Assembly: GCF_900142525.1 (NCBI RefSeq)
Contig: NZ_FRBD01000014.1
Location: 1 to 64,000 of the forward strand
Direction: 5' to 3'
Length of the DNA stretch: 64,000 nt
Source of the DNA: Xylanibacter ruminicola
GTDB lineage: Bacteria > Bacteroidota > Bacteroidia > Bacteroidales > Bacteroidaceae
Below the pieces are notes generated by a model that saw nothing but the letters and a program-made list of their open reading frames with translations, searched no databases and had not been told where the DNA came from. The translations under genes and the position numbers were made by a program. Of the stretch, positions 23,428 to 33,558 are shown piece by piece. Within the stretch, counting starts at the first letter, position 1, and every line of letters begins with the position of its first letter.

Positions 23428-25119
23428 TTACCCACAGAAGAACAACACAACTATCTGAGCTGTAAAGATTCTGAGGAACATAGCCAGAGGATAAACCGTT
23501 GAGTATCCCAGAGCAGGAGCCTCCTTCGAGCAGATGCTGTTAGCATAGGCCAGTGCGGGGGGATCGGTATAGGTACCAGCTATCATACCAGCCAAGGTGA
23601 AGTAGTTGAATCCGAACTTCCAGCGTGCAAGTGGACCAACAATCAGAATGGGGATGATGGTGATGAGGAAACCTGTGAGCACATAGAGCAGTCCGTCGCC
23701 CTGAACCACAGTTTCAAAGAATCCAGCTCCGGCCTTGATACCTACTGATGCCAGGAAGAGTACCAATCCTATTTCGCGGAGCATCATATTGGCTGATGTG
23801 GTGGTGTAGGTTACCAGATGAATCTTATAACCGTAACGACCAATCAGGATAGCTATAATCAGCGGACCACCAGCCAAACCAAGCTTAACTGGAACAGGCA
23901 TGCCAGGAATAGCTACTGGGAACATACCGAAGATGAGTCCGATGAAGATACCAACGAAGATAGTTGCGATGTTTGGTGCATCCAGACGGCGGATAGAGTT
24001 ACCCATCTTGCCAGCCACGTTGTCTACTGCATCCTCAGGACCAACCACCATGATGCGGTCGCCCACCTGCAGAGGCAGGGTAGGAGAGGCGAAGATGTCC
24101 ATGCCATGACGTGTTACGCGGGTTACGTTAACACCATAAACGCTCGAGAAGTGGAGCGATGCCAGGGTCTTACCGTTAACCTTAGGATTGGTAATGACGA
24201 TACGCTTTGAAACCATTGGCTGATCCTGCTGCTCGAAGTCGATGTCGAGCTTAGGTCCGATAAAGGCGGTGATAGCCTCCTGGTCGGCCTCGGCACATAC
24301 TATCAGCATCTGGTCGCCCAGGTGGAAGATGGTGTCGCGGTTAGGGATAAACAGCTCGCCCTCGTGAACCAGACGCGATACAACGAAGTCGCGGTTCATG
24401 AAGTCGTGCACCTGCAGCAGGGTCTTTCCCTCCAGGTATTTGTTGGTTACCTCAAGGTGCATCTTGTAAGGCTTCTTGTTGGCGTTGGTCTCGTCGAGTG
24501 CCTCCAGCATTTTCTCTTCGTGGTCGAGCTTTACCTTACAGATATACCTTACTAATATAATAGCGCCGATGATGCCGAGCACACCAAGTGGGTAGGCACA
24601 GGCATAGGCCGATGCAATCTGTGGAGCGTTGCTGCCGAATACGGTAGAAAGTGCCTCGTTGGCAGCACCAAGTCCTGGGGTGTTAGTTACGGCACCATAG
24701 AGTGTACCAACCATCATAGGCAGATTGGCTACGTTGCTGGTGTCGAAGAAGATGTAGTAGCAAGCAAACATCACCAGAATGTTCAGCAGGATGGCGCTGG
24801 CGGCCATAGCGTTCAGCTTGATACCCTGTGTGCCAAAACTCTCAAAGAATCCAGGACCCACCTGCAGACCAATCATGAATACGAAGAGGATCAGTCCGAA
24901 GTCCTGTACGAATGTTAGAATGGGGGTGGGAGCGGTAAATCCGATGTGTCCAGCCAGAATACCTGCAAAAAGAACGAAGGTAACACCCAATGATACCCCA
25001 AAAAACTTAATTTTTCCTAAATAAACACCAATCGCTATCACAATAGCGTAGAGTAGCGTGATATGCGCTACTGAGTCAGTTGTCGTAAAAAGGTCTCTTA
25101 ACCACTGAAATGATTCCAT
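23428..25119 (-). CDS. AspT/YidE-family antiporter with two TrkA-C domains
   Basis: Membrane transporter of 563 aa from the aspartate-alanine exchanger family. Two membrane halves (about residues 15-185 and 385-563) flank two TrkA-C regulatory domains. Family segments are seen as [32 protein letters not shown] text in the first half and [20 protein letters not shown] in the second. Known members export aspartate/alanine or succinate (SucE). Its place directly upstream of decarboxylase subunits and opposite mutAB makes a C4-dicarboxylate such as succinate an attractive, unproven substrate. Confidence 0.88.
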   Translation of the reverse strand: MESFQWLRDLFTTTDSVAHITLLYAIVIAIGVYLGKIKFFGVSLGVTFVLFAGILAGHIGFTAPTPILTFVQDFGLILFVFMIGLQVGPGFFESFGTQGIKLNAMAASAILLNILVMFACYYIFFDTSNVANLPMMVGTLYGAVTNTPGLGAANEALSTVFGSNAPQIASAYACAYPLGVLGIIGAIILVRYICKVKLDHEEKMLEALDETNANKKPYKMHLEVTNKYLEGKTLLQVHDFMNRDFVVSRLVHEGELFIPNRDTIFHLGDQMLIVCAEADQEAITAFIGPKLDIDFEQQDQPMVSKRIVITNPKVNGKTLASLHFSSVYGVNVTRVTRHGMDIFASPTLPLQVGDRIMVVGPEDAVDNVAGKMGNSIRRLDAPNIATIFVGIFIGLIFGMFPVAIPGMPVPVKLGLAGGPLIIAILIGRYGYKIHLVTYTTTSANMMLREIGLVLFLASVGIKAGAGFFETVVQGDGLLYVLTGFLITIIPILIVGPLARWKFGFNYFTLAGMIAGTYTDPPALAYANSICSKEAPALGYSTVYPLAMFLRIFTAQIVVLFFCG

Positions 25120-25169
25120 AAAATACTCTTAATAATACCTGTTCTTTATAATATCTCAAATTTCGAGTG

Positions 25170-25177
25170 CAAAGTTA
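25170..25177 (-). promoter_or_regulatory. -7 box for the AspT-type transporter operon
   Basis: TAACTTTG on the minus strand, 50 bases before the ATG; no TTTG at the expected upstream position. Confidence 0.35.
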
Positions 25178-25282
25178 GCTAAAAATTGCCCATTTCTGTT
25201 ATTTTTGTGCATCAAATTTTGAATAAATAGTGATTTTTTATTTCTTTCACACTTCAAAACACCATTTTGACTAAAAATGTTG

Positions 25283-25290
25283 TATCTTTG
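25283..25290 (+). promoter_or_regulatory. -7 box for mutAB
   Basis: TATCTTTG, 57 bases before the mutA ATG. The best upstream TTTG (25266-25269) is only 13 bases away, so the -33 element is uncertain. Confidence 0.4.
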
Positions 25291-25347
25291 CTCACTGTTA
25301 GTATAAACTTAAAACATAACTTATATAATATTAAACGTAACAAATCT

Positions 25348-27210
25348 ATGGCAAACAAAGAGAAACTCTTTACCGAGTTCACAGCGCCTACCAAACAAGA
25401 ATGGTTGGACAAGATTGAGGTCGACCTGAAAGGTGCCGACTTCCAGAAACGCTTGGTATGGAGAACAAACGAAGGTTTTAATGTACAGCCCTTCTATCGC
25501 CGTGAAGATCTGGCGAACCTGAAGACGCCCGATGCGCTCCCAGGTGAGTTCCCATTTGTACGTGGAAACAAGAAGGACTCTAACGAGTGGTATGTACGCC
25601 AAAACATTGTGGTCGAAGATCCTAAGGCTGCTAACGCCAAGGCTCTCGACATCCTGAACAAGGGTATCGACTCCATTGGTTTCAAGGTGCCAGGTAAGCT
25701 GGTTTCGATGGATACTATCGAGACACTGCTCGAGGGTATTTACTGCGATATCATCGAGGTGAACTTCATGACCTGTCAGCGCCATTCGCTCGAGTTGGCT
25801 GAGATTCTGAAGAGTTACTGGCAGAAGAAGGGCTACGACAAGGAGAAGATAGTAGGCTCTATCGAGTGGGACCCTATGAAGAAGATGGTGCTCAAGGGCA
25901 AGGATGTATCGCCTGTATTGGCCTTTGGACCTAAGTTGGCCGAGTCGCTCAAGGAGTATCCAAACTTCCGTGGTATCGTGGTTCATAGCGATGCGCTCAA
26001 CAATGCTGGTGCTTACATCGTTCAGGAGCTGGGCTATGCGCTGGCTTGGGGTAACGAATACCTGCAGCAGTTGACAGATGCTGGTGTCGATGTGGATTTG
26101 GCTGCTAAGAGCATCAAGTTCAACATGGGTGTGAGCGAGAACTACTTCATGGAGATTGCCAAGTTCCGTGCAGCACGCCTGTTGTGGGCTCAGATTGTGA
26201 AGCAGTACGAGCCAAAGTGCGATTGCGCTTGCAAGATGATAATCAATGCTACCACCTCTACATATAATCAGACACTGTTTGATAGCTATGTGAATCTGCT
26301 GCGTTCGCAGACTGAGGCTATGAGTGCTGCTCTGGGTAGTGTTCACTCGATGGTGGTTACTCCGTTCGATGCGCCTTACGAGGAGGCTACTGATTTCTCT
26401 GAGCGTATCGCTCGCAACCAGCAGCTGCTGATTAAGGAGGAGAGTCACTTCGACCGTATCGTCGACCCATCAGCTGGTTCTTACTACATCGAGCACCTGA
26501 CTGATGCTTTGGCTCAGGAGGCTTGGAAGATATTCCTGAAGGTAGAGGACGAGGGCGGATTCCTGGCTGCTATCAAGGCTGGAACCATTCAGGACGATAT
26601 TAATGCCACCAACGTGAAGCGTCATGGCGATGCTGCCAAGCGCAAGGAGTTCCTGCTGGGCACCAACCAGTTCCCTAACTTCACAGAGAAGAGCGAGGGC
26701 AAGCGTGCTTACAAGCAGAACTGCGGTTGTGGTGGTGTTCATCATCAGGGCGAGGAGGCTGTGGCATTCAAGGCTATCGAGACAACCCGCTTGGCTGCCG
26801 ACTTCGAGGATCTCCGCATCCATACTGAAGAGAAGAAGGTGCCTGTGGCATTCATGTTGACTATTGGTAATCTGGCTATGCGTCAGGCGCGTGCACAGTT
26901 CTCGTGCAACTTCCTGGCTTGCGCTGGCTATAAGGTGATTGATAACCTGGGATTCAAGACCGTTGAGGAGGGTGTTGATGCTGCACTCGAGGCTAAGGCC
27001 GACATCGTAGTGATCTGCTCTAGCGACGATGAGTATGCTGAGTATGCTATCCCTGCATTTAAGTACTTGGATGGTCGCGCCATGTTCGTGGTGGCTGGTG
27101 CTCCTGCTTGCATGGAGGACTTGAAGGCTGCCGGCATCGAGAACTTTGTTCACGTAAAGTGCAACGTGCTCGAGACTTTGAAAGAATATAATCAGAAACT
27201 TGGTATTTAA
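25348..27210 (+). CDS. mutA: Methylmalonyl-CoA mutase small subunit
   Basis: Non-catalytic subunit of the B12-dependent mutase that interconverts succinyl-CoA and (R)-methylmalonyl-CoA. It starts MANKEKLFTEFTAPTKQEWLDKIEVDLKG; the frame extends upstream, but the ATG at 25348 matches family N-termini. It has the substrate-barrel fold, including FDAPYEEATDFSERIARN. The C-terminal B12-fold domain lacks the D-x-H-x-x-G cobalt-ligand motif, as expected for this subunit. Length is 620 aa. It lies 19 bases upstream of mutB in an operon. Confidence 0.95.
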   Translation: MANKEKLFTEFTAPTKQEWLDKIEVDLKGADFQKRLVWRTNEGFNVQPFYRREDLANLKTPDALPGEFPFVRGNKKDSNEWYVRQNIVVEDPKAANAKALDILNKGIDSIGFKVPGKLVSMDTIETLLEGIYCDIIEVNFMTCQRHSLELAEILKSYWQKKGYDKEKIVGSIEWDPMKKMVLKGKDVSPVLAFGPKLAESLKEYPNFRGIVVHSDALNNAGAYIVQELGYALAWGNEYLQQLTDAGVDVDLAAKSIKFNMGVSENYFMEIAKFRAARLLWAQIVKQYEPKCDCACKMIINATTSTYNQTLFDSYVNLLRSQTEAMSAALGSVHSMVVTPFDAPYEEATDFSERIARNQQLLIKEESHFDRIVDPSAGSYYIEHLTDALAQEAWKIFLKVEDEGGFLAAIKAGTIQDDINATNVKRHGDAAKRKEFLLGTNQFPNFTEKSEGKRAYKQNCGCGGVHHQGEEAVAFKAIETTRLAADFEDLRIHTEEKKVPVAFMLTIGNLAMRQARAQFSCNFLACAGYKVIDNLGFKTVEEGVDAALEAKADIVVICSSDDEYAEYAIPAFKYLDGRAMFVVAGAPACMEDLKAAGIENFVHVKCNVLETLKEYNQKLGI

Positions 27211-27229
27211 AGAATAGGAGACTTGAATT

Positions 27230-29395
27230 ATGCGTAAACAATTTAAAGATATTGATATCTATGCAGGCATCAAGGCTCAAGATGGTGCCAAGTGGATTGC
27301 CGATAATAAGATTGAGGCTAACTGGAAGACCCCAGAGCACATTGAGGTACGCCCAGTTTATACAAAGGAAGACCTCGAAGGTATGGAGCACCTCGACTTT
27401 ACAGCTGGTATTCCTCCTTATCTGCGTGGTCCTTACTCAATGATGTACCCCTTCAAGCCTTGGACCATCCGTCAGTATGCCGGTTTTTCAACTGCTGAAG
27501 AGTCGAACGCTTTCTATCGCCGTAACCTGGCTTCTGGTCAGAAGGGACTTTCTGTAGCCTTCGACCTGCCTACTCATCGTGGTTACGACCCTGATAACGC
27601 TCGTGTTGTGGGCGATGTGGGTAAGGCTGGTGTAAGTATCTGTAACGAGGAGAACATGAAGGTGCTCTTCTCTGGTATCCCCTTGAACAAGATGTCTGTA
27701 TCAATGACCATGAACGGTGCCGTACTGCCTATCCTGGCATTCTACATCGTAGCAGGTCTGGAGCAGGGCGCTCAGCTCGAGGAGATGGCAGGTACTATCC
27801 AGAACGATATCCTGAAGGAGTTCATGGTGCGAAATACCTATATCTACCCACCTGCATTCTCCATGAAGATCATCGCCGATATCTTCGAGTACACCTCTCA
27901 GAAGATGCCTAAGTTCAACAGCATCTCTATCTCTGGTTATCACATGCAGGAGGCTGGAGCTACCGCTGATATCGAGTTGGCTTACACCTTGGCCGATGGT
28001 ATGGACTACCTGCGTACTGGTGTGAATGCTGGTATCGATGTGGATGCCTTCGCTCCACGACTCTCGTTCTTCTGGGCTATCGGTATGAACCACTTCATGG
28101 AGATAGCCAAAATGCGTGCTGGAAGACTGTTGTGGGCTAAGATTGTGAAGAGCTTTGGCGCTAAGAATCCTAAGTCGTTGGCGCTGCGTACACACTCTCA
28201 GACCTCAGGTTGGAGTCTCACAGAGCAGGATCCATTCAACAACGTAGGTCGTACCTGTATCGAGGCTATGGCTGCCGTATTGGGGCACACTCAGTCGCTG
28301 CACACTAACGCGCTCGATGAGGCTATCGCCCTGCCTACCGACTTCTCGGCTCGTATCGCTCGTAACACCCAGATCTACATTCAGAATGAGACCAAGGTGT
28401 GCAAGCAGATTGACCCATGGGCTGGTTCTTACTATGTTGAGACATTGACCAACGAGCTGGTTCACAAGGCTTGGGAGCACATTCAGGAGATTGAGAAGCT
28501 GGGCGGTATGGCTAAGGCCATCGAGACTGGTCTGCCAAAGATGCGTATTGAGGAGGCAGCAGCCCGCACTCAGGCTCGTATCGACTCAGGCGTTCAGACC
28601 ATCGTGGGTACCAACAAGTATCGCCTTGAGCACGAGGATCCTATCGATATCCTTGAGGTTGATAACACCGCTGTACGCAAGCAGCAGGAGGAAAGCTTGA
28701 AGGAGGTTCGTGGCAAGCGCGATGAGGCTGCATGCCAGGCCGCTCTGAAGGCCATTACCGAGTGCGTGCGCGACTTCCAGGAGGGCCGTAAGAGCGAGAA
28801 CAACCTGCTGGATCTGGCTGTCAAGGCCGCTCAGCTGCGTTGTACTCTGGGTGAGATTTCAGATGCCTGCGAAGAGATCGTGGGCCGTTATAAGGCAGTA
28901 ATCAGAACAATTTCAGGCGTGTATAGTTCAGAATCAAAGAACGATAGCGACTTCGAGTTGGCTTGCAAGCTGACCGATGAGTTCGCAGAGAAGGAAGGTC
29001 GCCGTCCTCGTATCTTCATCGCCAAGATGGGTCAGGATGGTCACGACCGTGGTGCAAAGGTAGTAGCAACGGGTTATGCCGATTGTGGATTCGACGTGGA
29101 TATGGGACCGCTGTTCCAGACGCCTGCCGAGGCCGCTCGCGAGGCTGTAGAGAACGACGTGCATTGCGTTGGTGCCTCTTCGCTCGCAGCTGGACACAAG
29201 ACGCTTATTCCACAGCTTATCGAGGAACTCAAGAAACTGGGCCGCGAGGACATTATGGTCATCGCAGGTGGTGTAATCCCCGCTCAGGACTACGACTTCC
29301 TCTACAAGGCTGGCGTGGCTGCCATCTTCGGCCCAGGTACTTCAGTAGCGAAGGCCGCCGTCGAGATGATGAAGATTCTGTTAGACAAAGAATAA
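27230..29395 (+). CDS. mutB: Methylmalonyl-CoA mutase large (catalytic) subunit
   Basis: Adenosylcobalamin-dependent catalytic subunit, 721 aa. The barrel contains [21 protein letters not shown] and [12 protein letters not shown]. The B12 domain holds the cobalt-ligand motif [11 protein letters not shown] near residue 605 and the lower-axial pocket [14 protein letters not shown]. In Bacteroidales it converts succinyl-CoA towards propionate, with decarboxylation by the Na+-pumping complex whose subunits lie divergently upstream. The stop is followed after two bases by the next ATG. Confidence 0.97.
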   Translation: MRKQFKDIDIYAGIKAQDGAKWIADNKIEANWKTPEHIEVRPVYTKEDLEGMEHLDFTAGIPPYLRGPYSMMYPFKPWTIRQYAGFSTAEESNAFYRRNLASGQKGLSVAFDLPTHRGYDPDNARVVGDVGKAGVSICNEENMKVLFSGIPLNKMSVSMTMNGAVLPILAFYIVAGLEQGAQLEEMAGTIQNDILKEFMVRNTYIYPPAFSMKIIADIFEYTSQKMPKFNSISISGYHMQEAGATADIELAYTLADGMDYLRTGVNAGIDVDAFAPRLSFFWAIGMNHFMEIAKMRAGRLLWAKIVKSFGAKNPKSLALRTHSQTSGWSLTEQDPFNNVGRTCIEAMAAVLGHTQSLHTNALDEAIALPTDFSARIARNTQIYIQNETKVCKQIDPWAGSYYVETLTNELVHKAWEHIQEIEKLGGMAKAIETGLPKMRIEEAAARTQARIDSGVQTIVGTNKYRLEHEDPIDILEVDNTAVRKQQEESLKEVRGKRDEAACQAALKAITECVRDFQEGRKSENNLLDLAVKAAQLRCTLGEISDACEEIVGRYKAVIRTISGVYSSESKNDSDFELACKLTDEFAEKEGRRPRIFIAKMGQDGHDRGAKVVATGYADCGFDVDMGPLFQTPAEAAREAVENDVHCVGASSLAAGHKTLIPQLIEELKKLGREDIMVIAGGVIPAQDYDFLYKAGVAAIFGPGTSVAKAAVEMMKILLDKE

Positions 29396-29397
29396 AA

Positions 29398-30429
29398 ATG
29401 AAAACAGTAGATGTAGTGATAATCGGAGCCGGTCCTGCCGGCTCCGTTTGTGGATACCTCCTTCAGAAGGCGGGCAAGGATTGTCTGCTGATTGACCATG
29501 CTTCGTTTCCGCGCGATAAGATATGTGGTGGCGGATTAACGCCAAAGGCTTGGCAACTGCTCGACCAGATATACCCTGGTCTCGAGTATGCCTACAATCC
29601 CATCACCCGTGTTCGCACGTTTATCGACGATGAGTTTCGTTGTGAGTTCTCTATCAACAGCCCTAAGCGATACATCCGCATTGTGAAGCGTCGCGATTTC
29701 GACCATTTGCTTTTGCAGCGCTACGTGGGCGAGGGTGGGGCGTTTCTGAAGGGCAGCTTTGCGCGATTCGATGAGGTGGGGGGCGATTACCCTGTGGTGG
29801 TAACGCTCCGTTCTGGGCAGCAGATAGCCTGTAAGTATCTGGTGGGCGCCGATGGTGCAACCAGTAGGGTACGCCAGCAGATAGCCCCCGATAGCCCTCA
29901 CGGCATGTTGAGTTTCGAGCAGTATCAAAGCCGCAGTGAGGCTGCTGGAGATACCATCACCATCGCTATGTCGCGCGATTATGTTCACGGCTACTTCTAC
30001 CATTTCCCTAATCAGAAGGAAGATGTGGTGGGCTTCTGCGATCTGGTGGCCACCAAGCAGAAAACCTCGGATGTATGTGCCACCATTGGCTATCCGCTTC
30101 ACGACCATGAGCGCCTGCATGGAGCCTATATCCCTCGCAATTCGGTGGTGTCGCCTTTTAAACGGGTGATGCTGGTGGGCGATGCGGGCGGATTCCCCAA
30201 TCGTGTGTCGTACGAGGGACTTTACTATGCCTTTGCCACAGGTAAGAATGCTGCTGAGGCCATCATCAGTGGTCGCGATTTCCGCCAGGTTAACAGGGTG
30301 ATGTATCGCAAAAAGCGCAAGGAGGATTTCCTTGACCGCGTGGTTTATAGTGGTGGCGGACTGGCTGTGCTGAAGGCGCTGATGCACTTTCCGCGTGTGG
30401 TTCAGTATCTGTTTAATGTCTTTGTGTAG
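29398..30429 (+). CDS. Geranylgeranyl-reductase-family FAD oxidoreductase
   Basis: Flavoprotein of 343 aa. The N-terminal FAD motif VVIIGAGPAGSVCGYLLQKAG, DKICGGGLTPKA (the family's catalytic-region CGGG) and LVGDAGGFPNRVSYEGLYYA match the geranylgeranyl reductase/MenJ-like group. These enzymes saturate isoprenoid double bonds, including menaquinone tails. The ATG at 29398 was chosen because the Rossmann strand begins there; the frame is open upstream inside mutB. The two-base spacing from mutB indicates one operon. Substrate unknown; a menaquinone link to the reductive succinate pathway is inference. Confidence 0.85.
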   Translation: MKTVDVVIIGAGPAGSVCGYLLQKAGKDCLLIDHASFPRDKICGGGLTPKAWQLLDQIYPGLEYAYNPITRVRTFIDDEFRCEFSINSPKRYIRIVKRRDFDHLLLQRYVGEGGAFLKGSFARFDEVGGDYPVVVTLRSGQQIACKYLVGADGATSRVRQQIAPDSPHGMLSFEQYQSRSEAAGDTITIAMSRDYVHGYFYHFPNQKEDVVGFCDLVATKQKTSDVCATIGYPLHDHERLHGAYIPRNSVVSPFKRVMLVGDAGGFPNRVSYEGLYYAFATGKNAAEAIISGRDFRQVNRVMYRKKRKEDFLDRVVYSGGGLAVLKALMHFPRVVQYLFNVFV

Positions 30430-30441
30430 ATAAAAAAAAGT

Positions 30442-30468
30442 AAAAGCTCCCAGCTTTTGGGAGCTTTT
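30442..30468. terminator. Bidirectional intrinsic terminator
   Basis: AAAAGCTCCC (30442-30451), loop AGCTTTT, then GGGAGCTTTT (30459-30468). A T-run follows on the plus strand, and the upstream A-run gives T8 on the minus strand, so it serves both convergent genes. Confidence 0.9.
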
Positions 30469-30488
30469 TACATTTCCGTTTGTAGGGT

Positions 30489-30731
30489 CTACATCAACGA
30501 GTCGCGCTCGTCAATCTTGTACGCCTTGTTATCCCTTTTCAAGTAGATTTGCAAATCGCTGAAGTAACCAGTTTTTTGGATTTCAGCCAGATTAATCTGT
30601 GCGTCCTCTTCTTGCAGATACTCTTGGGCGTTGGCAAGGTGGCTTGAAAATTCAAGAATCTTCTTGTCTGTGTCCAGAACCGATATCCACTCATCCTTCA
30701 AACGGTTTCCGATAACAAATTTTCTACCCAT
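30489..30731 (-). CDS. Small protein of unknown function (80 aa)
   Basis: Begins MGRKFVIGNRLKDEW and ends AYKIDERDSLM; soluble, mixed alpha/beta, no motif recognised. ATG at 30731 was chosen; the frame upstream offers only TTG. It has a good terminator downstream and a TAnnTTTG box upstream, which supports a real gene. Confidence 0.6.
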   Translation of the reverse strand: MGRKFVIGNRLKDEWISVLDTDKKILEFSSHLANAQEYLQEEDAQINLAEIQKTGYFSDLQIYLKRDNKAYKIDERDSLM

Positions 30732-30794
30732 TCTTTTACCTATTATTATATCGAAACGTAGTTTGTTGTTAGCTTGATAGCTGTTTATCTGATG

Positions 30795-30802
30795 CAAAGA
30801 TA
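30795..30802 (-). promoter_or_regulatory. -7 box for the 80-aa protein
   Basis: TATCTTTG on the minus strand, 63 bases before the ATG; no clear -33 element. Confidence 0.35.
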
Positions 30803-30862
30803 CACACTTTCTGCCAACAATGTATCACTACGCCTTGAAAAACTTATGTAAACGTTTGAGTA

Positions 30863-30890
30863 ATTCACATTTCACACTTCACATTTCACG
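30863..30890. repeat. TTCACAT-type array, 4 copies, 7-base period
   Basis: ATTCACA, TTTCACA, CTTCACA and TTTCACG in tandem, directly after the stop of the VirE-N/DUF3987 gene. A similar array in the same orientation lies at 35094-35121, beyond the other end of this three-gene block. Confidence 0.85.
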
Positions 30891-30892
30891 TT

Positions 30893-33379
30893 TTATATTG
30901 ACGACTGATTAATCTTACGCCACGTCTTTGTGCCCTTAATCTTTTCTGCCAGCTTGTCCTTAATCAGTAGCGAAATGCGCTGTCGGGCGGCATCGTCATT
31001 ATCTTTGTCGTAATGATAACAATGCTTCACGTTGTCCTTATTAAATATTTCGGGCAATTCATTATAGGCATCAACCGTCTTCTTTCGACGTACCTTCATG
31101 GCTGCATCAGTACGTAACTGGTCATCGAAGTACTTCTCGGCCATAGCACCAAAATAGTACTGCTGACAGATGAACTGCATGTTTACTATCAGCAAGGCCA
31201 GCTTCTCGTCGACCTCGTCAGTATGGAACTCGCCACACCAGTATTCGCCCTTCTGGTGTAGTTCGTCCCAATGGCGAATCATGATGAAAGGTGCCGACAT
31301 ATTGATGCCATGATAAGCACACCGCTTAACAAGCATCTCCTCAGCCTTTGAGTTGTTCTCCTCGGCATCGGCCATACGGCGTGCTGTCCAGTCATAAAGA
31401 ACGTCTATTATCTTGTCGACATTCAACTCGCCCTTAGTCTTGTCCAGCATTTCAGCCCAATAGCGCAGGCTCTTGTCATCATCTGATTTCGTATAGCGCT
31501 CACGCTCCATCATCTGGAAGTGTGTGTTAGGCAGGGGCACAACGGTGAGTCGGGTGGCCTGACCTGAGCCGAAGTTGGCTTCGTTAATCTTCTTCTTCAG
31601 TGCCAGGGGGGTACCTGTGTAGATGTAGTTCCATGTCACTTTGAAGTTCTGCATCACAGAGTCGTTGTTGCTATAAGCCTGACCATCAATCTCGTTGTGG
31701 AAAGCCTTAAGCTCCAGGTTCTGTTTGTCAATCCAGCTTCCCCCCTTCTGTACTGATAGGGTATTATCCAACTCAGTGTCGAAGGTGAGCATGTGTAACT
31801 GCATTTCTTCGCCATCGATTATCTCAACCGAATTCACCATATCCTGTATGAACTGGGCGTTCGAGGTGCGTGCAGGGTGGTCGCGAACTATTACCTTAGG
31901 CTTCTTGGGTTTCTCTTTGTTAGCGCCCTTACTCCTCATTTCTTCGCGATAGCGATTAATAGCTTCGAGTCCAGCCTTATCGGCCTTGATGATAGGAGCT
32001 GCCAGAATCTCGTAGAGACGTGTGGCAAAACTCTTACCTGATGCAGGATCGCCTACTATAAGTGTAGAACTGTTAAGACGTCGCTTTTCCTCAGGACGAT
32101 GGTAGAAGCGGTATGTGCAACGAGTCATCAGAGTCATCATCAGTGCACTTGCTACCGCTAGTGCTGCAGGATACTGATTGCGCTTAAGTCCCTTGCAGAT
32201 GTCCTTTAGAATGGGGTATGCTTCGAACAACTCTTCTATTTGCGCTCCCCACTCCCAAAGCTTTCGCTCAATATCTGTTTCGCTATCGTCAGTGGTGATG
32301 GAGAAAGCTGAGGGCTGGAGCCCTATTAGCTCCTTATATTCCTTACCCGTTACTTCCTTGATAGCCTTCTGCATGGCTTTAGAAGGCATCTGATTCAGGT
32401 ACTTCTTTTCTCGTTCTGTCATACGGTCGGCAGCACTCTCTACTGTCTGTGCAACGTTCTCGTTGCGCTCGTTGATAATCTCCTGAACCCATGATTGACG
32501 CTCCAAAACCATCTGAACCGTACGTTTGTCGCCATCAAGCATTATCAGCAAGTCTGACGCCAATTTGAGGCTTTCGTTGTGACGATTACTATCGGTCTTA
32601 CAAGGCAGTTTTTCTTTATAGCGCTTGTCTATGAGTAGCTGTACGTCGTAATCCTTCCACAATACCACCTCCAGCTCACCTTGTTCAGTCGAATTTGCCG
32701 CTCGGCTTTGCCGCTTGGCTTGTCCGAGAATTCGACTGGAGATAACATCAGCATTTGCAATGCTGAGAGGGCTGCCATTCATTGTTGCCTGCGAGTGCCC
32801 TTCGCGATAAAGCTGGTTGTATTTCTCAGCAAACTCCTTGTTCTCATAAGTAAACAATTCCTTGTTCATATACAAAATGTCTTCCTCTTTACAAATGAAA
32901 CTCATCCTGCTGGCGTCCTTGCAGCTTTCGTCTACAATTACGTCAAGGATTTCAGCCATAAAGTGCTGATTGTCAATTAGGTTGCCCTTTTTGGTGTCGG
33001 CCTTGAACACTATTTTCAGGCCTTTGCCACTGGGGGTGATATAGACCAGCAGGATACCAAGCTTTGCAAGATCCATCGATGTCCACTTCTCGAACACCGC
33101 CTTGGGATTCTCTATATGGTCTATGTCCATTACCACCAGTCCTGTCAGCTGGGTTGCACTCTGCTTGCGCCAACGGCCCGGCTTGCCCGACTTCGATATG
33201 GTTTCATCGAAGGTGGCCTGGAATATGAATGCAGGCAGCTTGCGTTTCAGTGATGCATCGCCAGTAAGACGGAACTGATCAATATACTCGTTCCACTTTG
33301 TTGCACGTACAAGTGCGTAGAACTGCTGTTCATTAATAACAGATGTAGGATAGCTAAAATTTGTCTGAATACTAAGCAT
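30893..33379 (-). CDS. VirE-N / DUF3987 P-loop protein of a mobile or accessory module
   Basis: Protein of 828 aa. The N-terminal 180 residues match the VirE N-terminal (BT4734-like) domain, related to primase folds: LTGLVVMDIDHIENPKAVFE carries an acidic D-x-D, followed by LLVYITPSGKGLKIVF. The second half is DUF3987-like with Walker A GDPASGKS near residue 441. Such proteins are common in Bacteroidetes genomic islands and are thought to act in DNA handling. ATG at 33379 was chosen because upstream sequence is low-complexity and lies downstream of a terminator. A 30-bp repeat copy is embedded in frame (32686-32738). Confidence 0.82.
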   Translation of the reverse strand: MLSIQTNFSYPTSVINEQQFYALVRATKWNEYIDQFRLTGDASLKRKLPAFIFQATFDETISKSGKPGRWRKQSATQLTGLVVMDIDHIENPKAVFEKWTSMDLAKLGILLVYITPSGKGLKIVFKADTKKGNLIDNQHFMAEILDVIVDESCKDASRMSFICKEEDILYMNKELFTYENKEFAEKYNQLYREGHSQATMNGSPLSIANADVISSRILGQAKRQSRAANSTEQGELEVVLWKDYDVQLLIDKRYKEKLPCKTDSNRHNESLKLASDLLIMLDGDKRTVQMVLERQSWVQEIINERNENVAQTVESAADRMTEREKKYLNQMPSKAMQKAIKEVTGKEYKELIGLQPSAFSITTDDSETDIERKLWEWGAQIEELFEAYPILKDICKGLKRNQYPAALAVASALMMTLMTRCTYRFYHRPEEKRRLNSSTLIVGDPASGKSFATRLYEILAAPIIKADKAGLEAINRYREEMRSKGANKEKPKKPKVIVRDHPARTSNAQFIQDMVNSVEIIDGEEMQLHMLTFDTELDNTLSVQKGGSWIDKQNLELKAFHNEIDGQAYSNNDSVMQNFKVTWNYIYTGTPLALKKKINEANFGSGQATRLTVVPLPNTHFQMMERERYTKSDDDKSLRYWAEMLDKTKGELNVDKIIDVLYDWTARRMADAEENNSKAEEMLVKRCAYHGINMSAPFIMIRHWDELHQKGEYWCGEFHTDEVDEKLALLIVNMQFICQQYYFGAMAEKYFDDQLRTDAAMKVRRKKTVDAYNELPEIFNKDNVKHCYHYDKDNDDAARQRISLLIKDKLAEKIKGTKTWRKINQSSI
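32686..32738. repeat. 30-bp element copy C with flanking 10-bp inverted repeats
   Basis: The core 32699-32728 matches copy A at 27 of 30 bases and again precedes AAT. It is flanked by CAGTCGAATT (32686-32695) and AATTCGACTG (32729-32738), perfect inverted arms. Relative to its host gene it is reversed compared with copies A and B, encoding residues such as ILGQAKRQSRAA, and the frame is still open. Confidence 0.8.
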
Positions 33380-33492
33380 AAAAATTAAAATTTGGTTACA
33401 ACTCTTGTTAATTCTGCCTTCTCGAGATTGGCGGTGCAAATATTCTAAATAACAATCTTGGAAACCAAATTTTTGGAGTACCTGATAAAAAA

Positions 33493-33525
33493 CGCGCAAA
33501 TGGCTAAAAATCAACCATTTGCGCG
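33493..33525 (-). terminator. Intrinsic terminator after the 218-aa protein gene
   Basis: CGCGCAAATGG (33493-33503) and CCATTTGCGCG (33515-33525) are perfect 11-base arms with an 11-base loop. On the minus strand the hairpin is followed at once by TTTTTT, so transcription of the 33559-34215 gene should stop here, before the VirE-N gene. Confidence 0.85.
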
Positions 33526-33558
33526 ATATTCTTGGATAACTTGAAAACTCTAGAAAAG

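Noticed and set aside
29083..29397. N-terminal extension of the flavoprotein frame
   Set aside because: It lies inside mutB in another frame and has no sense; the Rossmann strand begins at ATG 29398.
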